DNA of 64,000 nucleotides from Alviniconcha marisindica (lineage: Eukaryota > Mollusca > Gastropoda > Provannidae), in the NCBI GenBank assembly GCA_018857735.1, contig JABMCL010002580.1:130001-194000 (forward strand), given 5' to 3'. Shown here in pieces: positions 18,400 to 30,946 of the stretch (position 1 is its first letter; each line of letters begins with the position of its first letter). A program made the translations under genes and the position numbers. A model generated the notes under the pieces. That model had not been told where the DNA came from, searched no databases, and saw only the letters and a program-made list of their open reading frames with translations.

Positions 18400-21300
18400 A
18401 ATTAGGGATTTTTGACAATAAATATACAAGGGATAACAAAACAAAAACAGAAAAACCAAACGAAAAAACACATGACGTTAAAAATTATTTTTAACAGCTG
18501 GTTGTATTGTTTTGTCTAAAACATTGATAAATACTAATAATTATAATTATTATCAGAATACACACAGCTTCCGATCAAACCATACATACAATCAAATGAT
18601 AGTTCTTGGTTGTGCTACACAAATAAAATACAAGCAAACATTCAGTTGGCTAACACCCAAACAGAAAGTACAACTGTCAATTATTTTTTCTTCAAAACTC
18701 TCCCATGACCATGAAAATGGGCCAGTACAATTAAAGCTTGACAGAGGTCACCATCATGCACAGTTCTGAATATCTCGCAGAAAGAGCATCTGGGGAAAAC
18801 ATCATCAAGACTTAAGTTTTTTTGTCAAGTTAACAAATGTGCCAATTATCTCCCCTAACTGTAACTGAAAAGTTCATTTGATTATATATAAAAATCATAC
18901 AAAGTTTGTACCCTGCTGAATCCCCCCCCCCCCCCCCCACCTGAAGAATCACTATAATATTTAAATGTTTCGGTCAATTCTAGAAACAAGTCGATACTCT
19001 CCTTTGAAAGCATGTCAGTTAAGTCACAAAATGCTTTCTGAGCACAATCTTTTTGATGTATATGTAGCAATAATACAAAGCATGAACTTGAATGGGTAAG
19101 AACATACCAGGGAAACATACCTGGCAGTATGACCTTCCCCCCAGTACCCTTGTAACCTTCAAATTAGGTCATGGTCACTGAAACTAACATCAGAGGGTAC
19201 AGCTCAGCAATGAAGGTTATGACCAGTTAACATTGATGAAGGACGCCTTCATAATCTCTGGCAAAAAGCTGACATGCAAGTTTATGCCACAGATAGGGTT
19301 GTAGCCAAACAGACCAACGAGCAGTAGTCATTACATAGAATCACCTGACTTTTCATGCGAGTTAAAAGTCACATAGTTATGAGAAAATCTAATGAAAAAT
19401 CTTATTAACTGGTAGTGTGTAAGTGTGTGTGTGTGCATGCATATGTATGTAAAAGGGAATGCTGGGGGAGGAGACATGGGGTGGGGGGTGGGGGTGGGGG
19501 GCTGGCAGTCATGGGATTCATTCTTCCATCAATGGCTACAGACACGCTAAAGCACAAAAACAGAAATACAACGTACACATGCGCTAGTCTCTCCCAAACA
19601 GCTAAAACACTGCCACGCTAAAATAACAACATATAATGAATAAATACCTAAAAGGGCCCAACACACTCCAACAATATTTACCTGATAGGTGCTCTACATA
19701 AAATCACTATTAAATGTATTAGCATGATGAAACTTTTAATGCTTTCTTAATAATTATTTGCATGTGGACTTTTTGCCACATTAATGGAAAACAAGATATT
19801 TTTTAATATATTTTTTAAGTGCACACCTGGAAAAAAAAACTAGTACCCTGTCTTGAAATGCTGTCCAGGTTTTCCTTTTCCCCCCTTCCTTTTCATGCTT
19901 TATGGCAATACTGGCTGCATCATTTTCTGAATATTACAAGATCATGAAGCACAAATTGGAGAATGAAAAGGCTGGACATACTACAACACAGGAACATCTG
20001 CTGTACTTCTACTGGCGCTAGAACCACAGCCAAGGAGCTGGTGGCCAAAGTTCAGGGAAGCTCTCACAGAGAGACAGTACGTAAGTGCATCCCACACAAG
20101 CTAGCTCCTCCCAAGAGCAGCAAACCATGGGTTACCCCCCCCCCCCCCCGACATAAAGAAACAAACGGGCGAAAGAGCAAGGAACTTGAAGGGCTGAGGG
20201 AGAAATGCCATGAGCTACGACGCACAATGCAACATCAATCGCACCAAAGTGGAGTCACCGGACACATCAACAAGTGGAGTGAGGGCCCAATCAAGAGCGC
20301 CCAAGTATTTCACACGGTGCCCGGAGAGAGAAAGCATCACCCACAGGCCTAACGTCCCAACCAAAGCGTGGCCGCCCCCGCCCACATGCATCAACGATTT
20401 ACCCACAATTCAAAGGGCTGCTTGCCTTGCAAGATGTCTATTTGGCAAAAACACAGAGTATTTCTCTGTGTCGTCGGTTAGACAATGAACTTCACAGCTA
20501 CTTTGCTTTAGGACTGTATGCAATGACCGAGAGCTTGACACCACACATGCTGACAGGAAAGATGCCATTTATTAGATCTCTGGTGCACATGCCCAGAGTT
20601 GTCCGCTGCTACTGGCAACCCAGAGTTGTCCTCTGCTACTGGCAACCCGGAGTTGTCCTCTGCCACTGGCAACCCAGAGTTGTCCTCTGCCACTGGCAAC
20701 CCAGAGTTGTCCACTGCCACTGGCAACCCCGAGTTGTCCTCTGCCACTGGCAATGGTATCAAGTAGCTAGGTGATAGTGACCATTTACGGTTATCATAAC
20801 ATTTTCCAAACAGCATTACATCAACAAGGTGAAGTTTTTTGAAAGAGTTTGAAAAAAATGGTTGTGGGTGGGGGGTACTGGGTATTAAACCCAGCCAGTA
20901 CAAAACTGACAGAGCTGCAAGAGTCAACACCGTGACCAAATCTATGAAAACGACTGTTGGATGTGTTTTTTTGCCTTTGCCAAGCTGGGTAAGTTTGTCA
21001 CGGAATCAGTAACTCTGCTGCTTTAGAACAAAGCGCAGCTATTGCTTACTCTAATTTATCGCATTATGTACACAACGCGTGATGCGCATGGTTCGCCATA
21101 TAATGCTCTACCAAGCCCAGTAAATCTGTTCATCAATGACAGCAAGCAAATGATTCTGAGCTGTCTGATTGATTGTGACCACTTACTGATAGAAGCAGAA
21201 AGATTTAAAGGGAAACCAGACTAAAAGCAAGCTGGCCTGAAAACACAGAAACAGTGTAAACATTTTCACCCAGTCTACATTTTCTTGCAAATATTTTTTA

Positions 21301-22040
21301 TCCAGTCTACATTTTCTATCAATAATTACACAAAACAAGCGACTTTTTGTTTTAAATGAGCTTCTCAGGGCACAGTATTGTTGGTTTTTTGTCTTTACCA
21401 GTGAAGAGCAGAAAAAGATTCGCTCATGACATATTTGATACTTTTGCCCCGTATGACATCACTGATGCAAATTCCATAACACAAAATGGCAGCACTCATG
21501 GTTGTTTTTGAGACTTTAAAACCCCTTTTTTTTTTTTTACACAAACAAAATGATAAATAACGTGAAATATTTTCTGCGTGTATGTTTTTTTCTCCTTTCC
21601 TATCTATATCCTTTCCTTTCCTATGCTTATGTTCAGTTCCCCCGTAAGAAGCTTTTTGTCATTTCAAATCCCATTATGTGTATAAACTACTCAAAACAGA
21701 AGACATGAACAGGAAAAAGATACCACGAACAACTTTGCGAGAGAAACAAAACACAGTATTTTGGAAACATCACTCCAGAAGGTATCTGAAAGCTCGGAAA
21801 ACCTGGTACGTTCATTCTCCACGATGTAAGAAGTTTCACATGCCTTTGAAACAGGTCCAAATGTTCATGAGACGACAATGGCCATGTCTCTTCCTTTAAT
21901 GGTAGACGAACTACTGCTGCCTTAGACTTTCTGTTCCTCTCTTCTCCTGGTGATGGGCGGGTGGGACATCCTTGCAAGGCAGACAGCAGGGTGGGGCGCG
22001 GTATTAGTGTGCAAGACAGTGGGAGCAAAGGTAGCCTACA
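18400..22040. other. AT-rich non-coding stretch between SLC5 and SNRK
   Basis: No recognisable gene. It may be intergenic or distal SNRK 3' UTR. A frame at 19963-20352 (MKRLDILQHRNICCTS...) has no family I recognise and contains a 15-C run; I do not call it a gene. A 27-bp repeat lies at 20590-20756. Confidence 0.4.
20590..20756. repeat. 27-bp minisatellite, about six units
   Basis: Units of CCCAGAGTTGTCCTCTGCCA CTGGCAA. Because 27 is divisible by 3 it reads as repeated PRVVLCHWQ on the plus strand, without evidence of coding. Confidence 0.88.
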
Positions 22041-22044
22041 GTAT

Positions 22045-22660
22045 ATGATAGTTAGGACAAAATAACCAAGACTGGAACAAAAATATAACTTGTGTGTCCA
22101 CACACATACACAGACATTACCTGTAGTGTTAGGACAAAATAATTCAGACTGGAACAAAATAGAACTTTTATGTCCACACACATACACAGACGTTACTTGT
22201 AGTGTTAGGACTAAATAATTAAGACTGGAACAAAAATATAAATTTTATGTCCACACACATACAGACATTACCTGTAGTGTTAGGACAAAATAACTAAGAC
22301 CGGAACAAAAATATAAATTTTATGTCCACACACATACACAGACTTTACCTGTAGTGTTAGGACAAAATAATTAAAACTGGAACAAAAATATAAATTTTAT
22401 GTCCACACACATACACAGACATTACCTGTAGTGTTAGGACAAAATAAAGCCCGGAACAAAAATATAAATTTTATGTCCACACAAATACACAGATGTTACC
22501 TGTAGTGTTAGGACAAAATAATTAAGACTGGAACAAAAATATAAATTTTATGTCCACACACATACATTACCTGTAGTGTTAGGACAAAATAACTAAAACC
22601 GGAACAAAAATATATATTTTATGTCCACACACATACACAGACATTACCTGTAGTGTTACC
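22045..22660. repeat. ~75-80-bp minisatellite, about eight units
   Basis: Units read TTAGGACAAAATAATTAAGA CTGGAACAAAAATATAAATT TTATGTCCACACACATACAC AGACATTACCTGTAGTG. AT-rich, no reading frame. Confidence 0.9.
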
Positions 22661-23065
22661 AAATAACTTGTACCCAGCACTGAACATAATAATTTCTGTG
22701 AGCTAACGAACTGTCAATGCAGGTTAATGATGAGCAGAAAAAAATTACAGGTGCTAATGAGCAAGGAGGCTTTCTGGATTATTACTGTTACTTCCTTAAT
22801 GATCACAACAGAACAGCACATTGTACTTGTTACAGACATCCCTTGGTTACACGTAAGTCAGTAATTAATTACACTTTGTTGAATGTATACACGTACAAGA
22901 AAACAAGTGACTGAAATGAAAACACAAGTTACAACAGTGACTAGGAAATATTTTTTGTTTGTTTGTTTGATTTACTTTGGGAGGGGAGAAGAATCGTGTG
23001 ATGGGTAATGCTATTAGTAAGTAGAAAATAAAAATGGGACTGAAGGAAGAGAGAAAAGGGGGATG

Positions 23066-23066
<1 letters not shown>

Positions 23067-23121
<55 letters not shown>

Positions 23122-23122
23122 C
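23067..23122. repeat. (CA)n microsatellite
   Basis: Pure CA run of about 56 bp. Confidence 0.97.
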
Positions 23123-23354
23123 AAAATCCACATGACAAAGGGAAGCCAGATCCATCTGAGTCTGGTTACAGTAAAATAATTATGTAAGCTATTTTGAGAT
23201 GACAGAGTAATTATGTAAGCTATTTTGAGATGACAGAGTGTGTGTACAATCATGATGCACAAGTTGCATGCCAGTCCTAGTACACACATATGGAAGTGCA
23301 CAATTATCAGTCACTGAACTGGTTTATTTGTGTGCAGCAAACCAGTCACTATAT

Positions 23355-24035
23355 GGAATTAAATGTCACAGTACACAAGTTACTGTACACAAGCATGCCA
23401 GTGATAGTTTGCAAGTGCAACAGGAAGTGTACACAAATCACTGTACACAAGTGTACCAGCCACTGCACACAAGCATACCCATCACAGTACACAACCGCAC
23501 AAGTTACTGTACACAAGTGTACCAGTCACTGCACCTACACATACCAGTCATGACACAACTGGACAAGTTACTGTACACAAATGTACCAGTCACAGTACAT
23601 AACCACACAAGTTACTGTACACAAGTGTATGAGTCACCATAGTACACAAGCATACCAGTCACAGTGCAAATGGCACATGTTACCCAAGTGCATCAGTCAC
23701 TATACACAGCATACCAGTCACAGTACATACCTGCACAAGAGTTACTGTACGCAAGTGTACCTGTCACTATACACAGCATACCAGTCACAGTACATAACCA
23801 CACAAGTTACGGTACACACATGTACCAGTCACCGCACATATGCATTCAAGTCATTGTACAGATACACATTGCACAGAAGTGAACAAGTCACTGTACAAAA
23901 AGTGTAGCAGTCACTGTACCCAGGTGCACATCACTATGCAGAAATGTAACAGACACTGCACAGAAGTGCCCTACTTTGTTCAGTCTTTGTACACAAGCAT
24001 GCACTGTACAGAAGTGCACCAGTCACGGTACCTGT
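23355..24035. repeat. Degenerate ~30-bp minisatellite
   Basis: Repeated forms of CAAGTTACTGTACACAAGTG TACCAGTCAC with many substitutions over ~680 bp. The unit carries GTAC dyads (TGTACA). The frames rich in TVHK/SHYTQ are by-products. Confidence 0.85.
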
Positions 24036-24239
24036 CATGATACACAGGATAAAGACTAGGTGAACAAGTCTGCAGAGAAGATTGATAACATATAATAATG
24101 CATCCAGTAGGGAAGCAGACAACACACCGTCAATGACAGTATATAAGACAGCTCTCTCCAGGAAGAAAACCAGAACATGGCCCTATAGTTTAAGTGATTC
24201 CTCAACAAGTCTGCTACAGGTTATCATCCTGAGGTGACC

Positions 24240-24420
24240 CTGTGTGGCACACTCCATGCATCGTTTTCTGCCACCTTCCTCCAAACTCTACCAGAACTGG
24301 CTACGCCACTGAAGGGGCACTCTTCATCTCTGCGCAGCTGTCCACAGATGCTGTCAGCACAATCCAAAAGGTTTGGGTCCTAATCAGACTGTGGATGCAA
24401 CATAGCGTCCAAGCATGCAC
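24240..24420 (+). repeat. Dispersed repeat, copy 2 of 2 (partner 13320-13500)
   Basis: CCACCTTCCTCCAAACTCTA CCAGAACTGGCTACGCCACT GAAGGGGCACTCTTCATCTC matches the copy in SLC5 intron 1. Confidence 0.75.
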
Positions 24421-24424
24421 ATAA

Positions 24425-27400
24425 ACATGAGGTGCGTAAAAAAAAGTTGAAAAAAAGGGAAAACGATTTTGGTTTTATTTGTGCTGGCGTAAGTGGTTAT
24501 AAAAGAAAGGTCTGATATAATCTGAGTTACAAACTTACTGCTGTTTGAGCACCAGTGAAAAACTGTCCTTTACGTGACAGGTTTTTGAGACCTATGCATC
24601 ATCAATTTTGGCAGTGGTTGGAGGAAGGATGTCGTAAACCTGTGCTTGGAGTTTGCCTGTGCGGATGACAGGAAGTTACAATCCAGTTACTCACTCGCTC
24701 CACCAAGTGTTAACAGATATTCACAGAATATGCAGGTTGCATTTGACCATTTTTGACAAGGACATGAGAACATATTTGTTCTTGTTGGTGTGGGTGTGCT
24801 AGGTTGAACAAATGATTGAATGACTCGGTTTCCCAAGACAGTTGTCAATGCAAGTATGTACACAGGACTGTTTGTAGCACATGCAGGCAGTTGGTTTAAC
24901 CAAAGAAGCTATGTTTCAGCTGGAGTGATGACAGCAAACATAAACCCTACACACAATATTACAGCTGTATTGCAGTTAAGGGCCAAACAGACTGAAAAGC
25001 ACAGCCAGGCCTAAAATACACATGCCAATCAAGGCTCTTCTGTAGGAGACTGGCATTTACCTGGCTAGCTGACTCACACTGTCAGAAGCATTTAACTGGA
25101 TAACTTACACAGGCATTTGGATGACAGCTAAGATACTCCACATGCAAGTGCCAACGCACGACATCACAACAGAACATTTCTTGTCTGGTCCAAGCGCCAC
25201 TGGCTTCAGGGAAAAGTGTACAGGGATGTTAACCATGTCAAAATCCATGTCTATACTATTAGGTATTATTGACTGCGTGCAAACTGAAAGTCGCAAAGCA
25301 GGACTATTGGCTCATTTTGTACATTAAGCTATGTCAGCTCATTTCCATCAAATCTGATTCATATAGTACCCGCGTTGAAAGACTTGCTGTCCCATGACAA
25401 TGTGAATGAAATCACAAAAAAGATAATAAAATTTCAAAATGACGAGAACGTGGGACTTGAGTAAACAAGCACAGTACGTGTGTGGGTAGATGTGTTTGTG
25501 TGTAGGGTGAGGATAGGTGTGTACGCCAGTACCTGTGCGTGACTGTCTGCATGCGCGTGCGGTTGTTAGACTGAGAGAGAAAGAGACAGAGAGGGGCTAG
25601 TGAGGGCATGTTCATGGCTATCATCAACAGCAAATGATTTATTAACAAAATTAATAAATAGCACTCTCACACAACAGCATCAGAACTTCACCCATCCATG
25701 TGCAATCTCTTAAGTCTTCAGCTCACAATGCCAGCACTGGAGCGTGAAGTTTTTCAGAATCGGTCAATCTGGGAGCACAACAAAGTGAACATTTTTACCT
25801 GTTTTTAAACTCTCGCATACTATTACTATATTGTACAACATAGATTAATGTGTGTGGAGGGATGGTCAGGACACTGACGCAGAAATTGAGTCATTCAATG
25901 AATATGTACACTCTATAAGATAACAGCAAATAGAACGAATAATCACTTCACTCCCAAAAATAGTATCATTTCACTCACTCGGACATCTGATGCCCAGGTG
26001 ACCGTAATACAGCTGGTAAATCAGAATGGCGTGAGCGATGAGATGACTTCAGAGGAAACCTTGTGCTGATTGTTATGGTCATGAACTTTACATAGTGACA
26101 GTTGTGCATCACAGAACTGAACTGTTAGAACAGGAGATGGGTGGGGGGATGGTGGGGTGAGCCCTACCCACGCCATCCATAAACTATGTACGCACATGTA
26201 ATCATCATTAAGTGATCCACCAGTCAAACATCTACATACAGTCATTACTGTGTGGAATAACACTGAAGTCACACACATCAGCAATACCTTTCACAAGTTT
26301 TGAAAATCTGAGTTACAAGTCTGATACAAGCATACAAGTGCATCTGACAACAAAACATGCATTATAATTATATTTAGTAATTGTTAGTTATCATCAGTGA
26401 GTATGTGAAATTGTCTGACAAAAGCAGCCACACAAATGGCAATGTCAAGTCTCTGGGACTTGTTCATGATAAGGAAAGAGCACACAATGCAAAACTGTGT
26501 GGAATTCATGGTCACGCAGTAAAGGAGTTCTGTTCATGTTCATCCAGACACACACAACAGGACTCCTGACTCCATTTTTCTGTCATCTGTAGCAGTCTAT
26601 GTTTCTGCCACAGCATGGTTAAAATGGTTGGGGTTTAGGGGAAATGACATACGTAGACCCTAAAACCTCAATACTGCATTGTGCTTCAGCTTGTAATAAC
26701 AAATGACTATGAATAAACTAGTAAGTTATGCAAAAGAAAGTCCAATGTTCCCAGGATACATTTTCCGAGGAATTTAAGTTTTAGTTACATACATAAAGTG
26801 GCACCAAATTTCTATCTCAGACAAACATTGCTACCATACTAACTGAAGGGGTTAACTCTATGGTTCGTTGCTCAGCAAAATCACATTCTGGGGAACACTG
26901 CACATGAACTGAAGTGAAAGGACTGAACTGTCCTATATTCCTGGCTTCCAAGTTTTCCATCAGTACCGTGTTTGTCGTTTCCATCAAGTAAGTACAATGG
27001 ACAAAGAAAGTAGCAATTCTGACTAATACGGAGGAATTCCAGTATCCTTTGTACATGCACTCTTTGAAGCGAATATCTTTTCCGTCACAATTTATGTTAA
27101 AGGGAATCCCAAGAAAATTAGCCTGAAAATGTCAAAAATGTGCAAAACCCATGAAGCTTCTTTGCTTGAGGTAATCTTTTTCAATCTTTTGAACGAAAAG
27201 CATAATCACCATGACTGTCATGACAGAAATGTTATTCCCTAGCTGCACTTTTCGTTTCCCTTGTGTCTTTTCTTAGCCAACCACTGTCCAAGTCAAACAG
27301 AGGCATTGACTAACAGTTGAAATGTTGCTTATTTAAGCCATAAGCTAGCTGCCAAGGGACTTTTTCTTTCTTTTATTATGCAGATTTGAAGCTGGCACTC

Positions 27401-27640
27401 TATTATTCAAGTTTGGTCCAGCCAAGAGCATTTTCCTGATTGCTTTACTGTACAGTAACTGATGAGCAATTCAAGACAACACCAATACTGGCCTGCCCTG
27501 GATTTAAAATACATACATGCACATGCATGTACTTCAATACAGGGTGACCCCCACCCCCAAAAAAAACAAACACAGGTACCATAATCACACCACTGTGATC
27601 CCTGTAAGCTCAAATTTTCAAACCAGGCTGTGAAAACATA
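24425..27640. other. Non-coding stretch, nothing recognised
   Basis: AT-rich single-copy-looking DNA with short open frames only. No domain, RNA gene or repeat array identified. Confidence 0.4.
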
Positions 27641-28050
27641 CAGAATTAAATCTGATTACCTTTCAATACTTAACATCAGCATACGGGTTGAAACTGTGAT
27701 TACAGGTACATATTTCTTTAAACAGACTTGACACCATGACTACAATTTACAGGTTCATATTTCTTTAGGCATTGGGTTGACACTGTGATTACAGGTCCAT
27801 ATTTCTTTAGACGTAGAATTGAAAGTGTGAGCATAAGTCCATATTTCTTCAGACACAGCTGACACCCCAACTACAGGTCTATATTTCTTCAGACATAGGG
27901 TTGATTGACACTGTCCATATCTCTTCATACACAGGGTTGAGACTGTGATTACAGGTCCATATTTTTCTTAAACATAGAGCTTATACAATGATTATGGGTC
28001 CATATTTCTTCAAACACAGGGTTGACACTGTGAATACAGGTCCACAGGTC
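27640..28050. repeat. Degenerate ~40-bp minisatellite
   Basis: About nine diverged units of GGGTTGACACTGTGATTACA GGTCCATATTTCTTCAGACA TA. Confidence 0.8.
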
Positions 28051-28744
28051 TTCAGACCAGCTCATCTCCTTCAGTTTCTAAATTACCACTCCTATCTATT
28101 TCTTCAGGTACTGTTACGTTCCTTTCCTGTTTTCTTCTATCTCCAGAGAACTTGGAATCATAAGCCCCAGAATGTGATCATTTAATCTCAAGACAATCAA
28201 AACTTCTAATCTAGAGCTTGTGGTAAAAACAAAACAAACAAAAAACTCCAGTTTTACATCAGCACTTTAATGCCGAGTGTCTAGATGTGTACACACCAGT
28301 ATGTAACAGACGCACGCATTCTCAGATTTGGGGCAGAAAGGGTCAGAGGGTGAAGACCATCCCTCCCTCTCACAGACACACAAACCCACAGAAGCAGAGA
28401 CAATTTGATGATCCTGCATCTGAGTAAAACACACCGAGTGATAAGCATTGATCAGCAAGCATCCTCAAACAGCGGTCAGCAGAACACATTCACCTAGTCA
28501 GGTAGCAGAACGCATTCGCCTGAATACCCACCACAACACCTAAGCACACACACACGTCATATGTACTTGTTGTAAGTAAGGACTGTTTTTAACTCTCAAC
28601 AGGACCTGACACGAGTAATCTCCTTCTTACCCAATGACTAAACCCTTTCAAGTTTTCAGAACTACTTTCTTTGTCAACAGTATCACACATTATCCTTTGA
28701 AGTTAGTAAAATCCTGAAACTGTACGATTCAGGAAGAAGTTAAT

Positions 28745-28950
28745 GTATGTGTGTGTGTGTGTGTGTGGGGGGGGGGGGTGGGGGGGGGGGGGAGTGAGGA
28801 GGGATGCTGGGGGGGGGGGGGGAGGAATTGGATGGGGGATGACTGTGGTGGTGGTTGCATTGATGGAAAGCAGAGGAACAAATTGTTACTGAGTCAAGAA
28901 TAAGAGAAGGGGGCGGGTGGTGGTGGTGGGGGTGGTGGTGGGGGAAGGGG
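28745..28950. repeat. (GT)n and G-rich block
   Basis: (GT)n followed by long G runs and GGT/GGTGG repeats (28765-28950). The Pro/His-rich frames on the opposite strand are artefacts. G runs on the plus strand could fold as a quadruplex. Confidence 0.85.
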
Positions 28951-30946
28951 AGAGAATCACTACTAAAGAGGGGAGACAATGGCTATCACTAGGAGGCAGA
29001 GAACCATCATCATCACCACTAAAAAGGGGAGACAATGGCCATCAACAGAAGGCAGAGAGCCATCATCAATGGGAAGAGACTGATGGAGAGACTCCTCCTC
29101 CATCAGCAACATGTCCTGAAAGCATCAGTATCCTCCAAGGCATACTCCTGGAGGTGAAAACACATGGATTTCTTTCAAGCATGAATGTGAGAGCGCTCAC
29201 ACATCCCCAAAATAAACTAATTACAATATGTGTGAAAAGTTAGCAAAGTGGTTCATAACAGATTTGTACATGCACTACACTAGCATCAAAACGAGGATTA
29301 GTAAACATTAGATTTTAGACCCCTTCCACCGAGGAGATCATGGGGTGATCAACATATAAATGAGTAACATTATTTAAAAACCAGAAGCTTTAACACCTAC
29401 TCAACTTCTAATAGCTGTCATAAAACATAAAGAGCCATCTCCAGCAAGCCGCCTCTTTAAATGAGAGTACACTTGCACTGTTAGTTTTTTTCTTGAACCA
29501 ACTGAACATGCGACCATACGTTCAAACCTCTACTGAAAGACGACTTTCCTGCTTCCACCAAAGGTGGTCGTTCATAGGTTTCACTACAGCATAAAAAATA
29601 AATCTAAATATTTCTCCCCCCTCCACACCCCCCACCCCCCCCCCCTAAAAAACAAAAAAGGGGGGGTTGGGGGTTGGGGGGGCTTTGTCATATTGTCAAC
29701 TGTATAAATTTTATGCTTGCCCATTACAGAAAGGGTGCAAAGCAGGCAGAAGAGAAGAGAAAAAGTGTCCCAAGCTTCATCACTGCACTATGTCTGTTGT
29801 GTGGACTTCAACATGTTATGCTGTCTCTTGTCAGACCATGCTTTCACGTTTAATTAGCAGCATGGCTTCAATAGCAGTTCAAACAAATAAGCAATTCACT
29901 GATTTAGATCTGACCCCCCCTCCCTCCTCCATGTTCACAAACAGCTATGCCATGAAACACTATCACAGCATTAGTTTGTGGGGGAAAATAACCCAACAAC
30001 CGAACATAATATGACCCGAAGACTGATACTGTGCTGCTGCATGAAAAATATACCTTATCAAAAAGTCATAGCTAGACATTATCAATATTCATCACCTAAA
30101 CATAATTTTCACAATCAGGTGTTTGACACTAATACTTCAACAACAAAACAATAATCAACCTGGCAATATGAAATCAGAACAGATATTATTACTAATAAAT
30201 TAGTGTGAACAATATGCACACACATTAAAAACAAAAAACAATTAACTACTGGTATATGCATCATACCAAAGACTATGTGTTTATATATTCAGTCAAATGA
30301 CAGAAATACTTTTTTTCAACCAGACAACCCCTCCCAATTTTTATTATTGTGAATATACAAACAGAAGATTCTTACCAAAACTCATGTTAATTACTACCAG
30401 TACAGTTGTTTCAGTGTTACGCTATTAATATTACAGGCTTACCAAAATCTGACGTGATTAATATTACAAAGTCAAACGCAAGGTAATGTACACAGAAGTA
30501 GATTTCCAGAGAATTAGCAGAAATGAACTGGGTGACATCTTTTAGTAGTTTTAACTTTTATCACACAACTTTCAGCTTAGTACTCGAATAAAATAACAAG
30601 TCTTCAAAAAAACAAAAATGGCATAAAAAATGCATTATCACTAGTCAATGACTCAACCAGCTCATGAAAACAATGTTTAATGGGGAGTACGAATACAGCA
30701 TGAAGGGGGCTGGGGGGGATGAAGAACAAAACAAAACAAAACCAAACCAAACCAAACCCAGGGCAGACTCAATGTGGATCGAAAGCTCTGAAGACTTATG
30801 AACGTCTCACACCACGTTTAACAGAACACTGAACTTGAGATGGCTGACAGTTGGTGAGCAGGCATCTCCAACCCTGTGAGTGTCACTGATGAGGACGGGT
30901 GACAGCGTTGTTAACACGCAGGGATCGCTCACATCCCCTGGATGAA
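28950..30946 (-). other. Probable SNRK 3' untranslated region
   Basis: The sequence downstream of the SNRK stop is AT-rich and non-coding. An AATAAA on the sense strand near 30341-30346 is one possible polyadenylation signal; several others exist, so the true 3' end cannot be set. Confidence 0.4.

Noticed and set aside
19963..20352. 129-codon plus-strand frame (MKRLDILQHRNICC...)
   Set aside because: Contains a poly-C run translated as proline, no recognisable domain, no splice context.
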